A stretch of DNA of 64,000 nucleotides. Source: Lacinutrix jangbogonensis (GTDB taxonomy: Bacteria > Bacteroidota > Bacteroidia > Flavobacteriales > Flavobacteriaceae). The notes below the pieces were generated by a model. It did not search any database and had not been told where the DNA came from. It saw nothing but the letters and a program-made list of their open reading frames with translations. The DNA lies in the NCBI RefSeq assembly GCF_000797445.1, contig NZ_JSWF01000014.1:1-64000 (forward strand), written 5' to 3'. Positions 1 to 9,880 of the stretch are shown one piece after another; the first letter of the stretch is position 1; each line of letters begins with the position of its first letter. Position numbers and translations under genes: made by a program.

Positions 1-3000
1 CTTCTAAAGTAAAGGCTTCTACCTCATCGCCAGGATTAGTAACATCACAAAGCACTAATGGTGTTGGTTGTACTAGTACTGGTAATGGGTTTACTATTAA
101 TTCTAAGGCTACTGTTTTATAACAACCTGTACTATTATCTTCTACACGCACCCAAATGGTTTGTAGGTCCATAGTTGTGTTTACATATGCATTTGGAGTA
201 GTGATAGGGTTGTTTGGTGCTTCAGCATTAGCCATATTCTCATAATACGTAATGGTGTATAATAATGGGTCTAAATCGTTAGACGTATCTGTGTCTAATA
301 AGTTTAGAATCTCTGGTTCTTTAGTTGATAAATTAAAAACAGCAAAGCCATCGGCATCATTATCACAAACTTCTAAGGGTGTTAAATTAGCAGCCGTTGT
401 AATTTGTGGTGTTGGATTTACAGTAAGAACTAATGCTACAAAAGTAGCACAGTCGGTTGCAATGGTTGAACTCTCTACTCTTACATATATGATTTGGGTA
501 TCGACTACAATATTATTGTAGGGACTGGTTAATGCATTAACATTATTTCCGGCATCTGCCATAGTTTCATGGTAGGTTACGGTAAGTCCTGCTGCGCCTC
601 CTGTGATTTCTAATGTTGTATCTGAGAGTGTAAAAACCCCAAAACCATCACTGTCTGGATCGCAATCTACTAAGGGCGTTGGTGTAAACGCTATTGGTGC
701 TTGCTCCACTAACAAGTCTAATGTTGTAGTGTCAAAACAGCCGGTAGTAACGTCTTCGACGCGCACAAATATGGTTTGCAAATCTGCTGTTGTGTTGGTA
801 TATAGATTTGGAAGCGCATTGGTTTCTGCGTCAGCATTTGCTTGGTCAATATAATAGGTTACCGAATATGCTGGATTACCACCTGAAATCTCGTTGTTTT
901 TCAGGGTTAAATCAATGAGTGTCATGCCGTCGATAATATTGTCATCACAAACGACTAAAGGTGTTGGAGCTACAGCTATTGGATTTGTGTTAACTAAAAT
1001 ATTAAAGTTTATACTGGTAATTGTACAGCCTGTGGTATTATTTTCAATTCTAACAAAAAGTGGTTGTGGATTGCTTGAGTTTGTGTAAGGGCTTGTTAAT
1101 GCATTCATATTATTGTCTGCATTAAATTGAGTTTCGAAATAGTCTAAAGTGTAATCTAAAGGGTTTTGTGTGCCAAATACTTCAGCATCAAATTGATTTA
1201 AATTTAAATTTGTTACGTCTGGATTATCAGTACAGGTAACAAAGTCATTTACTATATTATTTTGAGGTAAAGGATCTACCGTAATATCCATATTAGCAAT
1301 ACCAAAACAATCGTTTGCATTTTCTACACGAATAAAAAGGGTTTGTACAAAAGCTGATGTATTTGTATATAAATTAGGTAGCTGATTGATTTCTAATTGC
1401 GCATCGTTAATAGTTTCATAATAATCGACAGTTAAACCAGGAGGTAAAGTTGCTAGAATTGTTGCATCAGCATCAGAAAGTGTAAATTCTGTGAAACCAT
1501 CATAATCATCATCACATGTATTCAGTCCTGCATTACCAATATCGGTAGCAGTAACATCTAAAGTATAAATGGCTGTACGAAAACAACCAGTTATAGCATC
1601 TTCTACACGAACATATATGTTTTGAAGACTTGTCGTGTTTGTAAAAGGTACTGGTGTAACATCATTTATTCCGTTTTCGGCATCAGCTAAGTTTAAATGA
1701 TGAGTGTAATTATAACCAGTAGTGTCACCACTAATCATTACGTTTTCATTTGCTTCATTTAAATTAAATTGAGTAAAACCATCAGGATTGCCATCTTCAT
1801 CACATTGAACTAAATTTGTATTTTGCACTTCTGGTAATGGATTGACAACTAACGTTATTACAGCGGTTGAATAGCATAATAAATTATCTACATTTTCTAT
1901 ACGTACAATAATAGCTTCCGTATTTACTGCTGTATTAATGTAATTTGTTGGGTTTATTATACCATTGGTGTTGGCATCAGCATCAGTTTGATTTAGAAAA
2001 TAATTAATATCAAATTGAGTTGTATTTTGTGTACCATAGACTTGTGCATTTAATGTGCTTAAATCGAAAGCGGTTAATCCATTAGTGTCATCGCTATCAT
2101 CAGTTGTATTATCACATTCACTATAAGTAATTGCGGGTGTTGAAGGTTGATCGAATACATCTATAGTGAAACTGCTAACATCGAAACATGATATATTATC
2201 ATTGTTTTCTATACGAACGTATAATGTTTCAGCTTGATAGGCTACTAGATTAATATATGGAGAAGTGATTGCATTCGTGTTATTATCTGCATCCGTGGAG
2301 TTAATATGATAAGTAATGCTAAATTGAGAGGCTTGTTGAGAGACTAAAATAGCTGTGTTTAATGTTACTAAGTCGAAAGACCAAAGGCCATCGTTATTAT
2401 CATCACAAATTAATTGGTTTGGGACTGTATTTGCTAAAGGACCATCAACAACATCTATTGTAAATGAACTCACTGCAAAACATAATGCGTTATCATTATT
2501 TTCTATACGTACAAAAATAGTTTCTAGTTGATAAGCAATTTGATTGGTATAAGGGTTTGATAATGCATTAACACCATTATCGGCATCTGGTTGTGTGTTA
2601 TGATAAGAAACTGTATAATCAGCATCAGATTGAGCACCTAATACAATTGGATTTAAGTCGTTTAAAATGAAATCAGAAAAACCATCATTATCAGTATCAC
2701 AAACCACCATATTTGGAGGTGTTATTATGGTCGTGTTATTAGTAACAAAAAGATCGAATTCTTGAATTGTAAAACAATTAGTCGTTGTATTTGTAATGGT
2801 AGCAAAAATAGTTTGACCATTATTTGTACTTGTATATAGTCCTGTTAATGGGTTTACACTAATATTAGCATCACTCTCAGTTTCGAAATACGCAACAGCA
2901 ATATCTGTTTGTGTACCAACAATTACAGGTGTGTTTGTTTCTAAATCAAAAGGTGTTTGACCATCGTTAAAAGGTGCAACTGAATCGCAGACTGTTAAAT

Positions 3001-3010
3001 TTAATGCACC
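1..3010 (-). repeat. Tandem ~295-bp coding repeats (at least 11 units)
   Basis: Units recur about every 280-300 bp; the CDxxxDG-coding segment lies near positions 2990, 2690, 2400, 2095, 1795, 1505, 1225, 940, 650, 355 and 40. They are diverged at DNA level but share protein motifs (CD..DG, FxLxxL, YYxTxxDA, NPxTIYVRVEN), so this is an old, selected protein repeat and not a recent DNA expansion. Confidence 0.8.
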
Positions 3011-3598
3011 ACCATTTGGATTGGTTTCACTAGTTGGAGCATCGCTAAATTGCGCAGTTCCTGTCCAAGTTAAACTAAATGGACTGTCTCCAATAGGTCT
3101 ATCGATAACAATAAAATATGAATCACCAACAGTTGCATTAATAGCGCTAACAAAACTATTTCCAGCCGCTCCAGGACCCTCAAAATTATCGGTTTCAGTA
3201 GTGTTTAAGCCAGTAAGGTTATTGGCCTGTCCAGAACCTTGTGGGTTTGTGGTTGAACATCTTATTGTTGGTCCTAGATTTCCACAAGTGGTGTTTGGTC
3301 CAAATATAAAAAAGTCGTAATCTTCTGTTATATTAGTACTGTTAGGTGTTAAAGTAAAAGCTAATGTTCCAGTAGTTGTAACTGTAACTTCTAACCAAAG
3401 ACTATTATTCTCATTACTACTACAAGAATCAGGAAATTCATTACTATTATTTCCTTGACCACTGACATCTAATACTACATCTGAATCGCCACAAACTGTA
3501 ACAGCATTGCCACAGTCGTTTGGTTCTTGTGCAATAAGTAAGACAGATTGAAATAAGAAAATAAGCGTAAATATTGTTTTTAAAGAAGTTTTAAACAT
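1..3598 (-). CDS. Giant secreted repeat protein, probable T9SS cargo (C-terminus beyond window)
   Basis: Read on the minus strand, an open frame starts at ATG 3596-3598 and stays open to the window edge, giving about 1199 residues without a stop. The N-terminus is a signal peptide (MFKTSLKTIFTL... ending in LLIAQ). Next comes a Cys-containing domain (DCGNAVTVCGDSD) of roughly 170 residues of the kind found at the head of large flavobacterial surface proteins. The rest is at least 11 tandem ~98-residue units, each with a CDxxxDG motif followed by FxL, YY-x-T-x-x-DA and YVRxEN-like motifs. The same units occur in the two genes upstream, which end in T9SS type B sorting domains, so I infer the same ending here, outside the window. 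Adhesion or gliding-related surface role is inference. Confidence 0.85.
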   Translation of the reverse strand, partial: MFKTSLKTIFTLIFLFQSVLLIAQEPNDCGNAVTVCGDSDVVLDVSGQGNNSNEFPDSCSSNENNSLWLEVTVTTTGTLAFTLTPNSTNITEDYDFFIFGPNTTCGNLGPTIRCSTTNPQGSGQANNLTGLNTTETDNFEGPGAAGNSFVSAINATVGDSYFIVIDRPIGDSPFSLTWTGTAQFSDAPTSETNPNGGALNLTVCDSVAPFNDGQTPFDLETNTPVIVGTQTDIAVAYFETESDANISVNPLTGLYTSTNNGQTIFATITNTTTNCFTIQEFDLFVTNNTTIITPPNMVVCDTDNDGFSDFILNDLNPIVLGAQSDADYTVSYHNTQPDADNGVNALSNPYTNQIAYQLETIFVRIENNDNALCFAVSSFTIDVVDGPLANTVPNQLICDDNNDGLWSFDLVTLNTAILVSQQASQFSITYHINSTDADNNTNAITSPYINLVAYQAETLYVRIENNDNISCFDVSSFTIDVFDQPSTPAITYSECDNTTDDSDDTNGLTAFDLSTLNAQVYGTQNTTQFDINYFLNQTDADANTNGIINPTNYINTAVNTEAIIVRIENVDNLLCYSTAVITLVVNPLPEVQNTNLVQCDEDGNPDGFTQFNLNEANENVMISGDTTGYNYTHHLNLADAENGINDVTPVPFTNTTSLQNIYVRVEDAITGCFRTAIYTLDVTATDIGNAGLNTCDDDYDGFTEFTLSDADATILATLPPGLTVDYYETINDAQLEINQLPNLYTNTSAFVQTLFIRVENANDCFGIANMDITVDPLPQNNIVNDFVTCTDNPDVTNLNLNQFDAEVFGTQNPLDYTLDYFETQFNADNNMNALTSPYTNSSNPQPLFVRIENNTTGCTITSINFNILVNTNPIAVAPTPLVVCDDNIIDGMTLIDLTLKNNEISGGNPAYSVTYYIDQANADAETNALPNLYTNTTADLQTIFVRVEDVTTGCFDTTTLDLLVEQAPIAFTPTPLVDCDPDSDGFGVFTLSDTTLEITGGAAGLTVTYHETMADAGNNVNALTSPYNNIVVDTQIIYVRVESSTIATDCATFVALVLTVNPTPQITTAANLTPLEVCDNDADGFAVFNLSTKEPEILNLLDTDTSNDLDPLLYTITYYENMANAEAPNNPITTPNAYVNTTMDLQTIWVRVEDNSTGCYKTVALELIVNPLPVLVQPTPLVLCDVTNPGDEVEAFTLE

Positions 3599-3658
3599 TA
3601 AGTTTTTTTTAATTTTGAATGTTGGATGAGTAGAAATAAAAAAAAATATTTCTAGTTG

Positions 3659-3666
3659 CAAAATTA
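3659..3666 (-). promoter_or_regulatory. Possible -7 promoter element for the giant repeat gene
   Basis: On the minus strand this reads TAATTTTG, an exact match to the Flavobacterium -7 consensus TAnnTTTG, about 60 bases before the ATG at 3598 and inside the 157-base gap after the previous gene. No TTG lies at the expected 17-23 base distance, so the call is weak. Confidence 0.35.
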
Positions 3667-3755
3667 CTACTATTATAACAACTGAAACTACATAAGCCCT
3701 AACATAAAAATCAAGAAATCCTTAATTGAAAACAACTATAGAGCGTTTTATAGAA

Positions 3756-6467
3756 TTAGCGCTTTAAGGTAAAATGACTTTTAAATTCGCGACCATCGTC
3801 TAAAGTGACATAAAACCAATAATCACTTTGTGGTAAGGGCTTACCATTTAAGGTGCCGTCCCAACCAGGGCCATTAGGTTTAAGTTGCGTAATTAATTTG
3901 CCATAACGGTTGTAAATAAATACTGTTACGTTAGATTGAAACCTGCTATTTGCGCCATAAAAATGCCAGGTATCATGTTCTCCATCTCCATTAGGTGTAA
4001 AGTATAATGGAAAGCCTATTATAGAAACGACAGCCTCTATTGTGCCACAGTCGTTTTTTATATCTCTAATAATAATGTTATATACACCAGGTCTAAGGTT
4101 TGTAAATGTGTTTAATGTTTGAAATGGTGTTGTTATGCCTTCGTAATCTTCTAAAGCATATTCATATTCGCCTTCTCCTGAGGTTAAAACCGTGATGCTA
4201 TTATTCTGTAGTTGCCCATCATTAATAATAATCTCATCTATTGTTGCAATATTTGAAGCTTCAATATTAAAAGTTCTCGTGTTCGCGCAATTAGTACTAT
4301 TATTGGTAACAGTAACAGTGAAAACCCCAATAGTATTTATGGAAATAGTTTGGGTGCTTTCACCCGTGCTCCAATTAAACGTGTAATTAGAAGTGTTAGA
4401 ATCTTGTAATCCCGATTCTAAAACTAATGATAGCGAACTATTATTAATACAATATAAAATGGTTTCATCTTCTCCAAGCAGTGGCAGAGGATTTATGGTT
4501 AGGAGTATTTCATTTATACCATAGCAAATGTTACCATTTTCAATTCTTGAATAAATGGTTTCAGAGTATGGTATTACGTTGTTGTAATTTGAAAGTAGCA
4601 CGTTTTGTTCTAATAAAGCATCATTATATGTACTATAATAACTAATGCCAAAGCCAGGAGGTAAACCAGTTAAAATTAATGGAGAATAATCGTCTAAATT
4701 AAAAGTGTTAATTCCATCTGGAGACTCTGTTTCGTCACAAACTTCTGGTGCTATATAATTTGTAACTTGAGATGTGCTAATACCTATAGATAAAACAGAA
4801 ATATTAAAACAAGTTGTATTATCGTCTATGACACGAACATATATATCTTGAGGGTTTGAAATATTGATATATGAAGTTCCATTTAATGGGCCAGTACCAT
4901 TAATGGCATCCATTTGTGAGAAGAAAAACTGAGTAGATAATCCAGCTACATCTCCTGTTAATTCTTCGTCTGCTTGATTTAAATTAAAAGTAGAGAAATC
5001 TGAAGTTCCACATTGAAACAAGCTAGCATCAAAAGCTTGTGGTCCTGCTGTGTAAGTAACATTTGCTTGCCCGTTTTGGTCACCACAATTGGTGTTTGTC
5101 TCAATTAATACTTGATAATTTCCAGGTGTGTTTATTGTTAACTCATTACTAACTTCTGTTAGAGGGTTACCATCTTTAGACCAAGTATAGATTGCGCCTG
5201 GAATAATTTCAGCAGTTAAAGTATAAATATCATTAGTACAAAGTATGAGGTCTAATGTATCGCTTCCATTTTGAATAATATCTATTTGCTGTGTAAAAAA
5301 CGATTGAATAAATGGAGGCAAACCTTGTCTTGAAACATTACCACTAAGGTTTACACTTTTATGTTGATAGTTACAAGCCATTCCTATAGTATTAGGATTG
5401 TTTATGGTGCTTAAAAATGGAATGCCTTCATTGTAGGTTTCGCTAAGCGAACAGTATATTTTTCCATTAGGTCCTAATTGAAGACTGCTTCTATAAAGTT
5501 GTTGATTTGTAATAAGCGTTCTACTCGCAGTAATATCTGTAGCAAAAGCATTGTATTGATATAAATTTGAGAAATTTAAAGGCGGTCCATTTGGGTCTGT
5601 TGGGTTTTCTTGAGATAAATATGTGGTGACATAAAGCAATTGACTATTAGGGGAAAATTCGACTCCATAAGATAACTCTACTGGAGATTGTGTTTCTAAA
5701 AATTCTGGATTAGAGACTGTTCCCGTACTAGCATCAAAATCTGCAATAAATAGACCACCTGTGCCATTAGCACTTGCTAGTTTTGAACTGTTTGGAGAGA
5801 ATTTTAAATTGCCACTAAAATCTGAAATAGATAGTGCTAAAGTCGATTTAACTGCTGCTGTATTTACTCCAGCTGTACTTACTTCAAAAGCATGAAACGT
5901 ATCCATATTTGTAGCATTTGTTCCAGCGTCATTAGAAAAAGCAATAACCCAAATATTTCCAGTTAAGCAATCTTTTAATACAGCAGAAATTTTTTCTGCA
6001 CATTTGCCAAGTAGATTCGTATTGCTGCCAATAACTTTTCCTAAACCACCATTAAATGCTAAGTCTACTGTATAGTAATTTAGTCCTGTAGAATTAGAGT
6101 TAGATCCAACTGTAAACACATAATAGATGTTTGGATCGTTAGGTTTTGGAATGGTAATAGCAGATTGTGTACTAGACTCATCTCCTAATAGATTGTTACC
6201 ATTTTCCATAACAGCATGCGCAGCGTTATAAATTGTAGTACCATCTGTGTATAAAACTAAATTACCATTTTCGTCTGATATACTTGTACAACCTTCAGCA
6301 GTAATTAGCTCTCCGTTGTCTAAAGAAGAAACGGTATTGTTTGCTACGTCAAAATTAATGCCTGCATTATTGCCAAAATACCAATTTGCGGCCTGTTGTT
6401 GGGCTATTGCCAAAGAAGAAAAAACTATAGCAATAAAAAGCATTAATATTTTTGAATATTTTGCCAT
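3756..6467 (-). CDS. T9SS type B sorting domain protein with beta-propeller-like head and two repeats
   Basis: 903 residues. Residues 1-22 are a signal peptide ending in AIAQ. Residues ~25-395 form a propeller-like region starting NWYFGNNAGINFD, closely paralogous to the gene upstream. An Ig/PKD-like segment (YTWSKDGNPL) follows, then two ~98-residue CD..DG / YYxTxxDA repeats, a second PKD-like segment (FNWSTGESTQTI) and, from ~820, a C-terminal domain with YFTPNGDGEHDTW, YNRYGKLI, GWDGTLNG and a final HFTLKR. That ending is the T9SS type B (gliding-associated) sorting domain, so the protein should be exported across the outer membrane and anchored or released. It starts 3 bases after the stop of the upstream paralogue, so the two are co-transcribed. 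Confidence 0.9.
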   Translation of the reverse strand: MAKYSKILMLFIAIVFSSLAIAQQQAANWYFGNNAGINFDVANNTVSSLDNGELITAEGCTSISDENGNLVLYTDGTTIYNAAHAVMENGNNLLGDESSTQSAITIPKPNDPNIYYVFTVGSNSNSTGLNYYTVDLAFNGGLGKVIGSNTNLLGKCAEKISAVLKDCLTGNIWVIAFSNDAGTNATNMDTFHAFEVSTAGVNTAAVKSTLALSISDFSGNLKFSPNSSKLASANGTGGLFIADFDASTGTVSNPEFLETQSPVELSYGVEFSPNSQLLYVTTYLSQENPTDPNGPPLNFSNLYQYNAFATDITASRTLITNQQLYRSSLQLGPNGKIYCSLSETYNEGIPFLSTINNPNTIGMACNYQHKSVNLSGNVSRQGLPPFIQSFFTQQIDIIQNGSDTLDLILCTNDIYTLTAEIIPGAIYTWSKDGNPLTEVSNELTINTPGNYQVLIETNTNCGDQNGQANVTYTAGPQAFDASLFQCGTSDFSTFNLNQADEELTGDVAGLSTQFFFSQMDAINGTGPLNGTSYINISNPQDIYVRVIDDNTTCFNISVLSIGISTSQVTNYIAPEVCDETESPDGINTFNLDDYSPLILTGLPPGFGISYYSTYNDALLEQNVLLSNYNNVIPYSETIYSRIENGNICYGINEILLTINPLPLLGEDETILYCINNSSLSLVLESGLQDSNTSNYTFNWSTGESTQTISINTIGVFTVTVTNNSTNCANTRTFNIEASNIATIDEIIINDGQLQNNSITVLTSGEGEYEYALEDYEGITTPFQTLNTFTNLRPGVYNIIIRDIKNDCGTIEAVVSIIGFPLYFTPNGDGEHDTWHFYGANSRFQSNVTVFIYNRYGKLITQLKPNGPGWDGTLNGKPLPQSDYWFYVTLDDGREFKSHFTLKR

Positions 6468-6470
6468 TTA

Positions 6471-9400
6471 TTAACGCTTTAAGGTAAAGTGGTTTTTGTA
6501 TACACGTCCATCTTGTAAAGTTACAGTAAACCAATAGTCGCTTTGTGGCAAAGGTAAACCGTTAAAAGTGCCGTCCCAACCAGAATCTGAAGGGTTTATT
6601 TGAGTAATAAGTTTTCCAAAACGATCGAAAATAAAAATTTTAGATTCGGGTTGAAATAGCCTTGAAACACCATACACTTGCCAAGTGTCGTTTATAGAAT
6701 CACCATTGGGCGTAAAGTAAAGTGGGAAACCAATGATTGAAATAATATCTTCCGTAACGCCGCAATCATTTTTAATATCTCTAACGATTACACTATAAAT
6801 GCCTGGTGATAATTGCGTAAAAATATTACTAGTTTGAAAAGGAGATGTTTCTCCTTCTTCATCTGTTATTGCATATTGGTAGTCACCTTCACCACTGGTT
6901 AATATTATGACTTGGTTGTTATTTAGGCTACCATCAATAATTTCAATATCTTCTAATGTTGCAATATTAGAAGGTTCAACACTAATGGTTCTTGTGTTAC
7001 TACAAGAAGTGATATTGTTAGTAACTGTTACGGTGTATATTCCAATTGTGTTTACAGTTATTGTTTCTGTACTTTCTGAATTAGACCAATTAAAACTATA
7101 GTTCGCAGAACTATCACTTAATCCAGCGTCTAAAGTTACCGTTGTAGGGAATTCGTTTAAGCAATATAATACTGTTTCATCATCACTTAAAGAAGGTATT
7201 GGGTTTATAGTTAAAGTTACTTGATTTATACCATAGCAAGCATTATCATTTTCTACACGAACATATAATATTTGAGAATATGGTACTGTATTTTGGTAAG
7301 GTGAACTCAACGCGTTATTTTCTAAAAGTGCATCGTTTTCAGTTTGATAATAAGTTATGTCCAATCCTGGTGGTAAACCTAATAGTATATCATCCGAAAA
7401 ATCATCTAGATTAAAAGTATTAATTCCATCTTCACTCTCTAACTCATCGCAAACTGGTTGCGCATTATAGTCATTAATTTGTGTGTCACTGGTTTCTAAA
7501 ATTAAGGTGCTAAAATTAAAACAACCTGTTAGGTTACTTGTAACTCTAACATATACAGTTTGAGGATTGCTAATATTATTATAAGTATTGCTATTAATTT
7601 CGTTAGAATCACTTTCAGCTTCTATAAGCGATAAGTAAAATTGCGTAGATGGGTCTGGATTGTTTCCTGTTAAATCGTCATTAGCTTCAGTAAGATTGAA
7701 AGTTGTAAATCCATCAACCATACCTTGTTCGTCGCATTGGTATATGTTAGTATCAAAAGCTTCAGGAATTGGATTAATTATTAGGTTAATACTTCCTGTA
7801 GAATAACAATCTGTATTATTGTTGTTTTCAATTCTTATAAAAAGGGTTTCGGTAATTGGTGTTTGGTTTGTATAATTGTTTGGAAGGCTATTGTTGGTAG
7901 CTTCTGCATCTATTAGAGATTCATAATAGGTAATAGTATATTGTGTTGGATTTTGAGAGCCAAGGATATCTGCATTAAAATCTGAAAGTGTTAATGCCGT
8001 AAACCCATCCATAGGATTAGCATCATTATCACAACCATCGACATCATTAGAAGTAGTAATTACAGGAGTATTGAAAACTTCTATTTCAAAACTTGTAAAA
8101 TCAGAACAACGTCTATTTCCAAGATTGTCTATTCTTGCATAAATAAGTTGTGAAGCACTCGTGTTTTGAAACGTGCCATTTATCTCATTAATGTTACCAA
8201 TCGCATCAGTCATAGATGCATAATATCTTACCCCAAAAAGGGTTGAGTCTTGACCATTTAATATCGTACTTGTTTGTGTTGAAAAATCAAAATCAGCAAC
8301 ACCATCATTATCATTGTCACAGGCTTGTAAGTTTCCTGGTTGAGTGGCTACGGGAATCCCATAATATGTGACATTAGCTTCGCCTTCAAGTATCCCACAA
8401 CTTTCTCCATTAAATCCTATTTCAACTTTGTAAAAGCCAGATTCCGTGATTATTAAATCGAAATCGCTTTCTGCTAAAGGTAAACCATCTTGAGTCCATG
8501 TATAGACACCTCCAGTCAGGTCTTCTGCCATTAATGTAAAGGAATCACCAGTGCAAAGCGATAAATTAGTAGTGCTAGTACCATTTTGGATAATATCAAT
8601 ATCTTCGCTAAAAAATGAAGTAATAAATGGCGGTAAGCCTTGTCTAGAGTCATCAGTTAAGGCTATAGCATTATGCTGATAGTTACATCCTGTCCCAATT
8701 ATATTAGGATTGTTTACAACAGATAAAAACGGATTGCCATTGTTATAGGTATCACTCATTGCTCGATATAATCTACCATCTGGACCTAATTGAAGGCCTC
8801 CTCTGTACGTTTGTCTTTCGTCTAAAATTACTTGAGAATCACTAATGTCTGCAGCGTTTAAATTGAATTGTAAAAGGCCGCCATATTGGCTATTTGCGTC
8901 GTTAATGTTTCCGCCATTAGAGAAGAAAGTAGAAACATATAATAAGTTGTTATTAGGTGAGAATTCTACACCATAAGATTGTTGTAGTTGTCCACCGGGA
9001 GAATTAAAGTCTATAGTTATCGCCTGATTAAAACTTACAATCCCTGTATCTGTATTGAAATCACAGAGTAATAAGCCTTGCCCAACGTTTGCAACGGCTA
9101 ACTTTTCTCCACTAGGTGAAAATTTCATATAACCTCTCGCTTCACCAATACTAAATCCTAATAAAGATGTTACTGGTGTTGTATTTACTCCAGTATCTGT
9201 TACTTCGTATGCATAAAAAGTATTGTTGTTATTTCCATTACCAGTTGAATTAGCAAAAGTAATCACCCAAACGGCTTGTGTTTGGCAGTCTTTTAAAACA
9301 GCACTTAGTTTTTCAGAGGTATTGGCAAGTAATTCGGTATTTGGATTAGATACAACATCTCCTAAACCTCCATCTAAAGTTAAATCAACTTCGTAGTAAT

Positions 9401-9788
9401 TAAATCCAAAGTCTTGACCATCTGTAGACGGAGAATCGACAGTAAAAATATAATAAATATTAGGGTCTTGAGGTTTTGGAATTATTATGGCAGATTGTGT
9501 GCTCGATGGATCACCTTTTAATCCAGTACCATTTGGCATAATACCATGGTTGGCATTATAAACAATTCTTCCATCTGTATATAGTAATAAATTACCATCA
9601 GAATCTGAAATGCTAGTACAGCCTTCTTCGGTTGATAATTGTCCATCACTAACCGCAGAAACAGTATCTGTATCCAAATTAAAATTTAGACCAGCATTAT
9701 CTCCAAAGTACCAATTAGAGGCTTCTTTTTGCGCATTAGAAAACACACAGCATAAAAGCGTGGTTAATATTATTATAATCTTTTTCAT
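6471..9788 (-). CDS. T9SS type B sorting domain protein with beta-propeller-like head and four repeats
   Basis: 1105 residues, first gene of the surface-protein operon. Signal peptide 1-20 (MKKIIIILTT... SNAQ). A propeller-like head of about 370 residues begins NWYFGDNAGLNF and includes IIPKPQDPNIYYIF and LKDCQTQAVWVI, nearly the same blocks as in the next gene. After a PKD-like piece (YTWTQDGLPL) come four ~98-residue repeats (CDNDNDG, CDNDANPMDG, CDEQGMVDG, CDELESEDG), another PKD-like piece and a T9SS type B C-terminal domain (YFTPNGDSINDTW, FDRFGKLI, GWDGTFNG, HFTLKR). It differs from its neighbour mainly by carrying four repeats instead of two. A full consensus promoter lies just upstream. 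Confidence 0.9.
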   Translation of the reverse strand: MKKIIIILTTLLCCVFSNAQKEASNWYFGDNAGLNFNLDTDTVSAVSDGQLSTEEGCTSISDSDGNLLLYTDGRIVYNANHGIMPNGTGLKGDPSSTQSAIIIPKPQDPNIYYIFTVDSPSTDGQDFGFNYYEVDLTLDGGLGDVVSNPNTELLANTSEKLSAVLKDCQTQAVWVITFANSTGNGNNNNTFYAYEVTDTGVNTTPVTSLLGFSIGEARGYMKFSPSGEKLAVANVGQGLLLCDFNTDTGIVSFNQAITIDFNSPGGQLQQSYGVEFSPNNNLLYVSTFFSNGGNINDANSQYGGLLQFNLNAADISDSQVILDERQTYRGGLQLGPDGRLYRAMSDTYNNGNPFLSVVNNPNIIGTGCNYQHNAIALTDDSRQGLPPFITSFFSEDIDIIQNGTSTTNLSLCTGDSFTLMAEDLTGGVYTWTQDGLPLAESDFDLIITESGFYKVEIGFNGESCGILEGEANVTYYGIPVATQPGNLQACDNDNDGVADFDFSTQTSTILNGQDSTLFGVRYYASMTDAIGNINEINGTFQNTSASQLIYARIDNLGNRRCSDFTSFEIEVFNTPVITTSNDVDGCDNDANPMDGFTALTLSDFNADILGSQNPTQYTITYYESLIDAEATNNSLPNNYTNQTPITETLFIRIENNNNTDCYSTGSINLIINPIPEAFDTNIYQCDEQGMVDGFTTFNLTEANDDLTGNNPDPSTQFYLSLIEAESDSNEINSNTYNNISNPQTVYVRVTSNLTGCFNFSTLILETSDTQINDYNAQPVCDELESEDGINTFNLDDFSDDILLGLPPGLDITYYQTENDALLENNALSSPYQNTVPYSQILYVRVENDNACYGINQVTLTINPIPSLSDDETVLYCLNEFPTTVTLDAGLSDSSANYSFNWSNSESTETITVNTIGIYTVTVTNNITSCSNTRTISVEPSNIATLEDIEIIDGSLNNNQVIILTSGEGDYQYAITDEEGETSPFQTSNIFTQLSPGIYSVIVRDIKNDCGVTEDIISIIGFPLYFTPNGDSINDTWQVYGVSRLFQPESKIFIFDRFGKLITQINPSDSGWDGTFNGLPLPQSDYWFTVTLQDGRVYKNHFTLKR

Positions 9789-9808
9789 TTATTATAAGCA
9801 ATCGCTAC

Positions 9809-9839
9809 CAAAGGTATTGTAAATAGATTGACTTATCAA
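9809..9839 (-). promoter_or_regulatory. Flavobacterial promoter (TTG-N20-TACCTTTG) for the T9SS protein operon
   Basis: On the minus strand TTG (9837-9839) is followed after 20 bases by TACCTTTG (9809-9816), matching the known Flavobacterium consensus TTG-N17-23-TAnnTTTG. The predicted start of transcription leaves a leader of about 14 bases before ATG 9788. Confidence 0.65.
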
Positions 9840-9880
9840 TAGAATAAATGTTAAAATAGTACTACTTTAAAAGTGCTCGA

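Noticed and set aside
1-1100. Plus-strand frames of 64-89 residues at 252-521, 603-854 and 894-1088
   Set aside because: They lie opposite the giant repeat gene and recur at the repeat period; they are antisense shadows of the repeated coding units.
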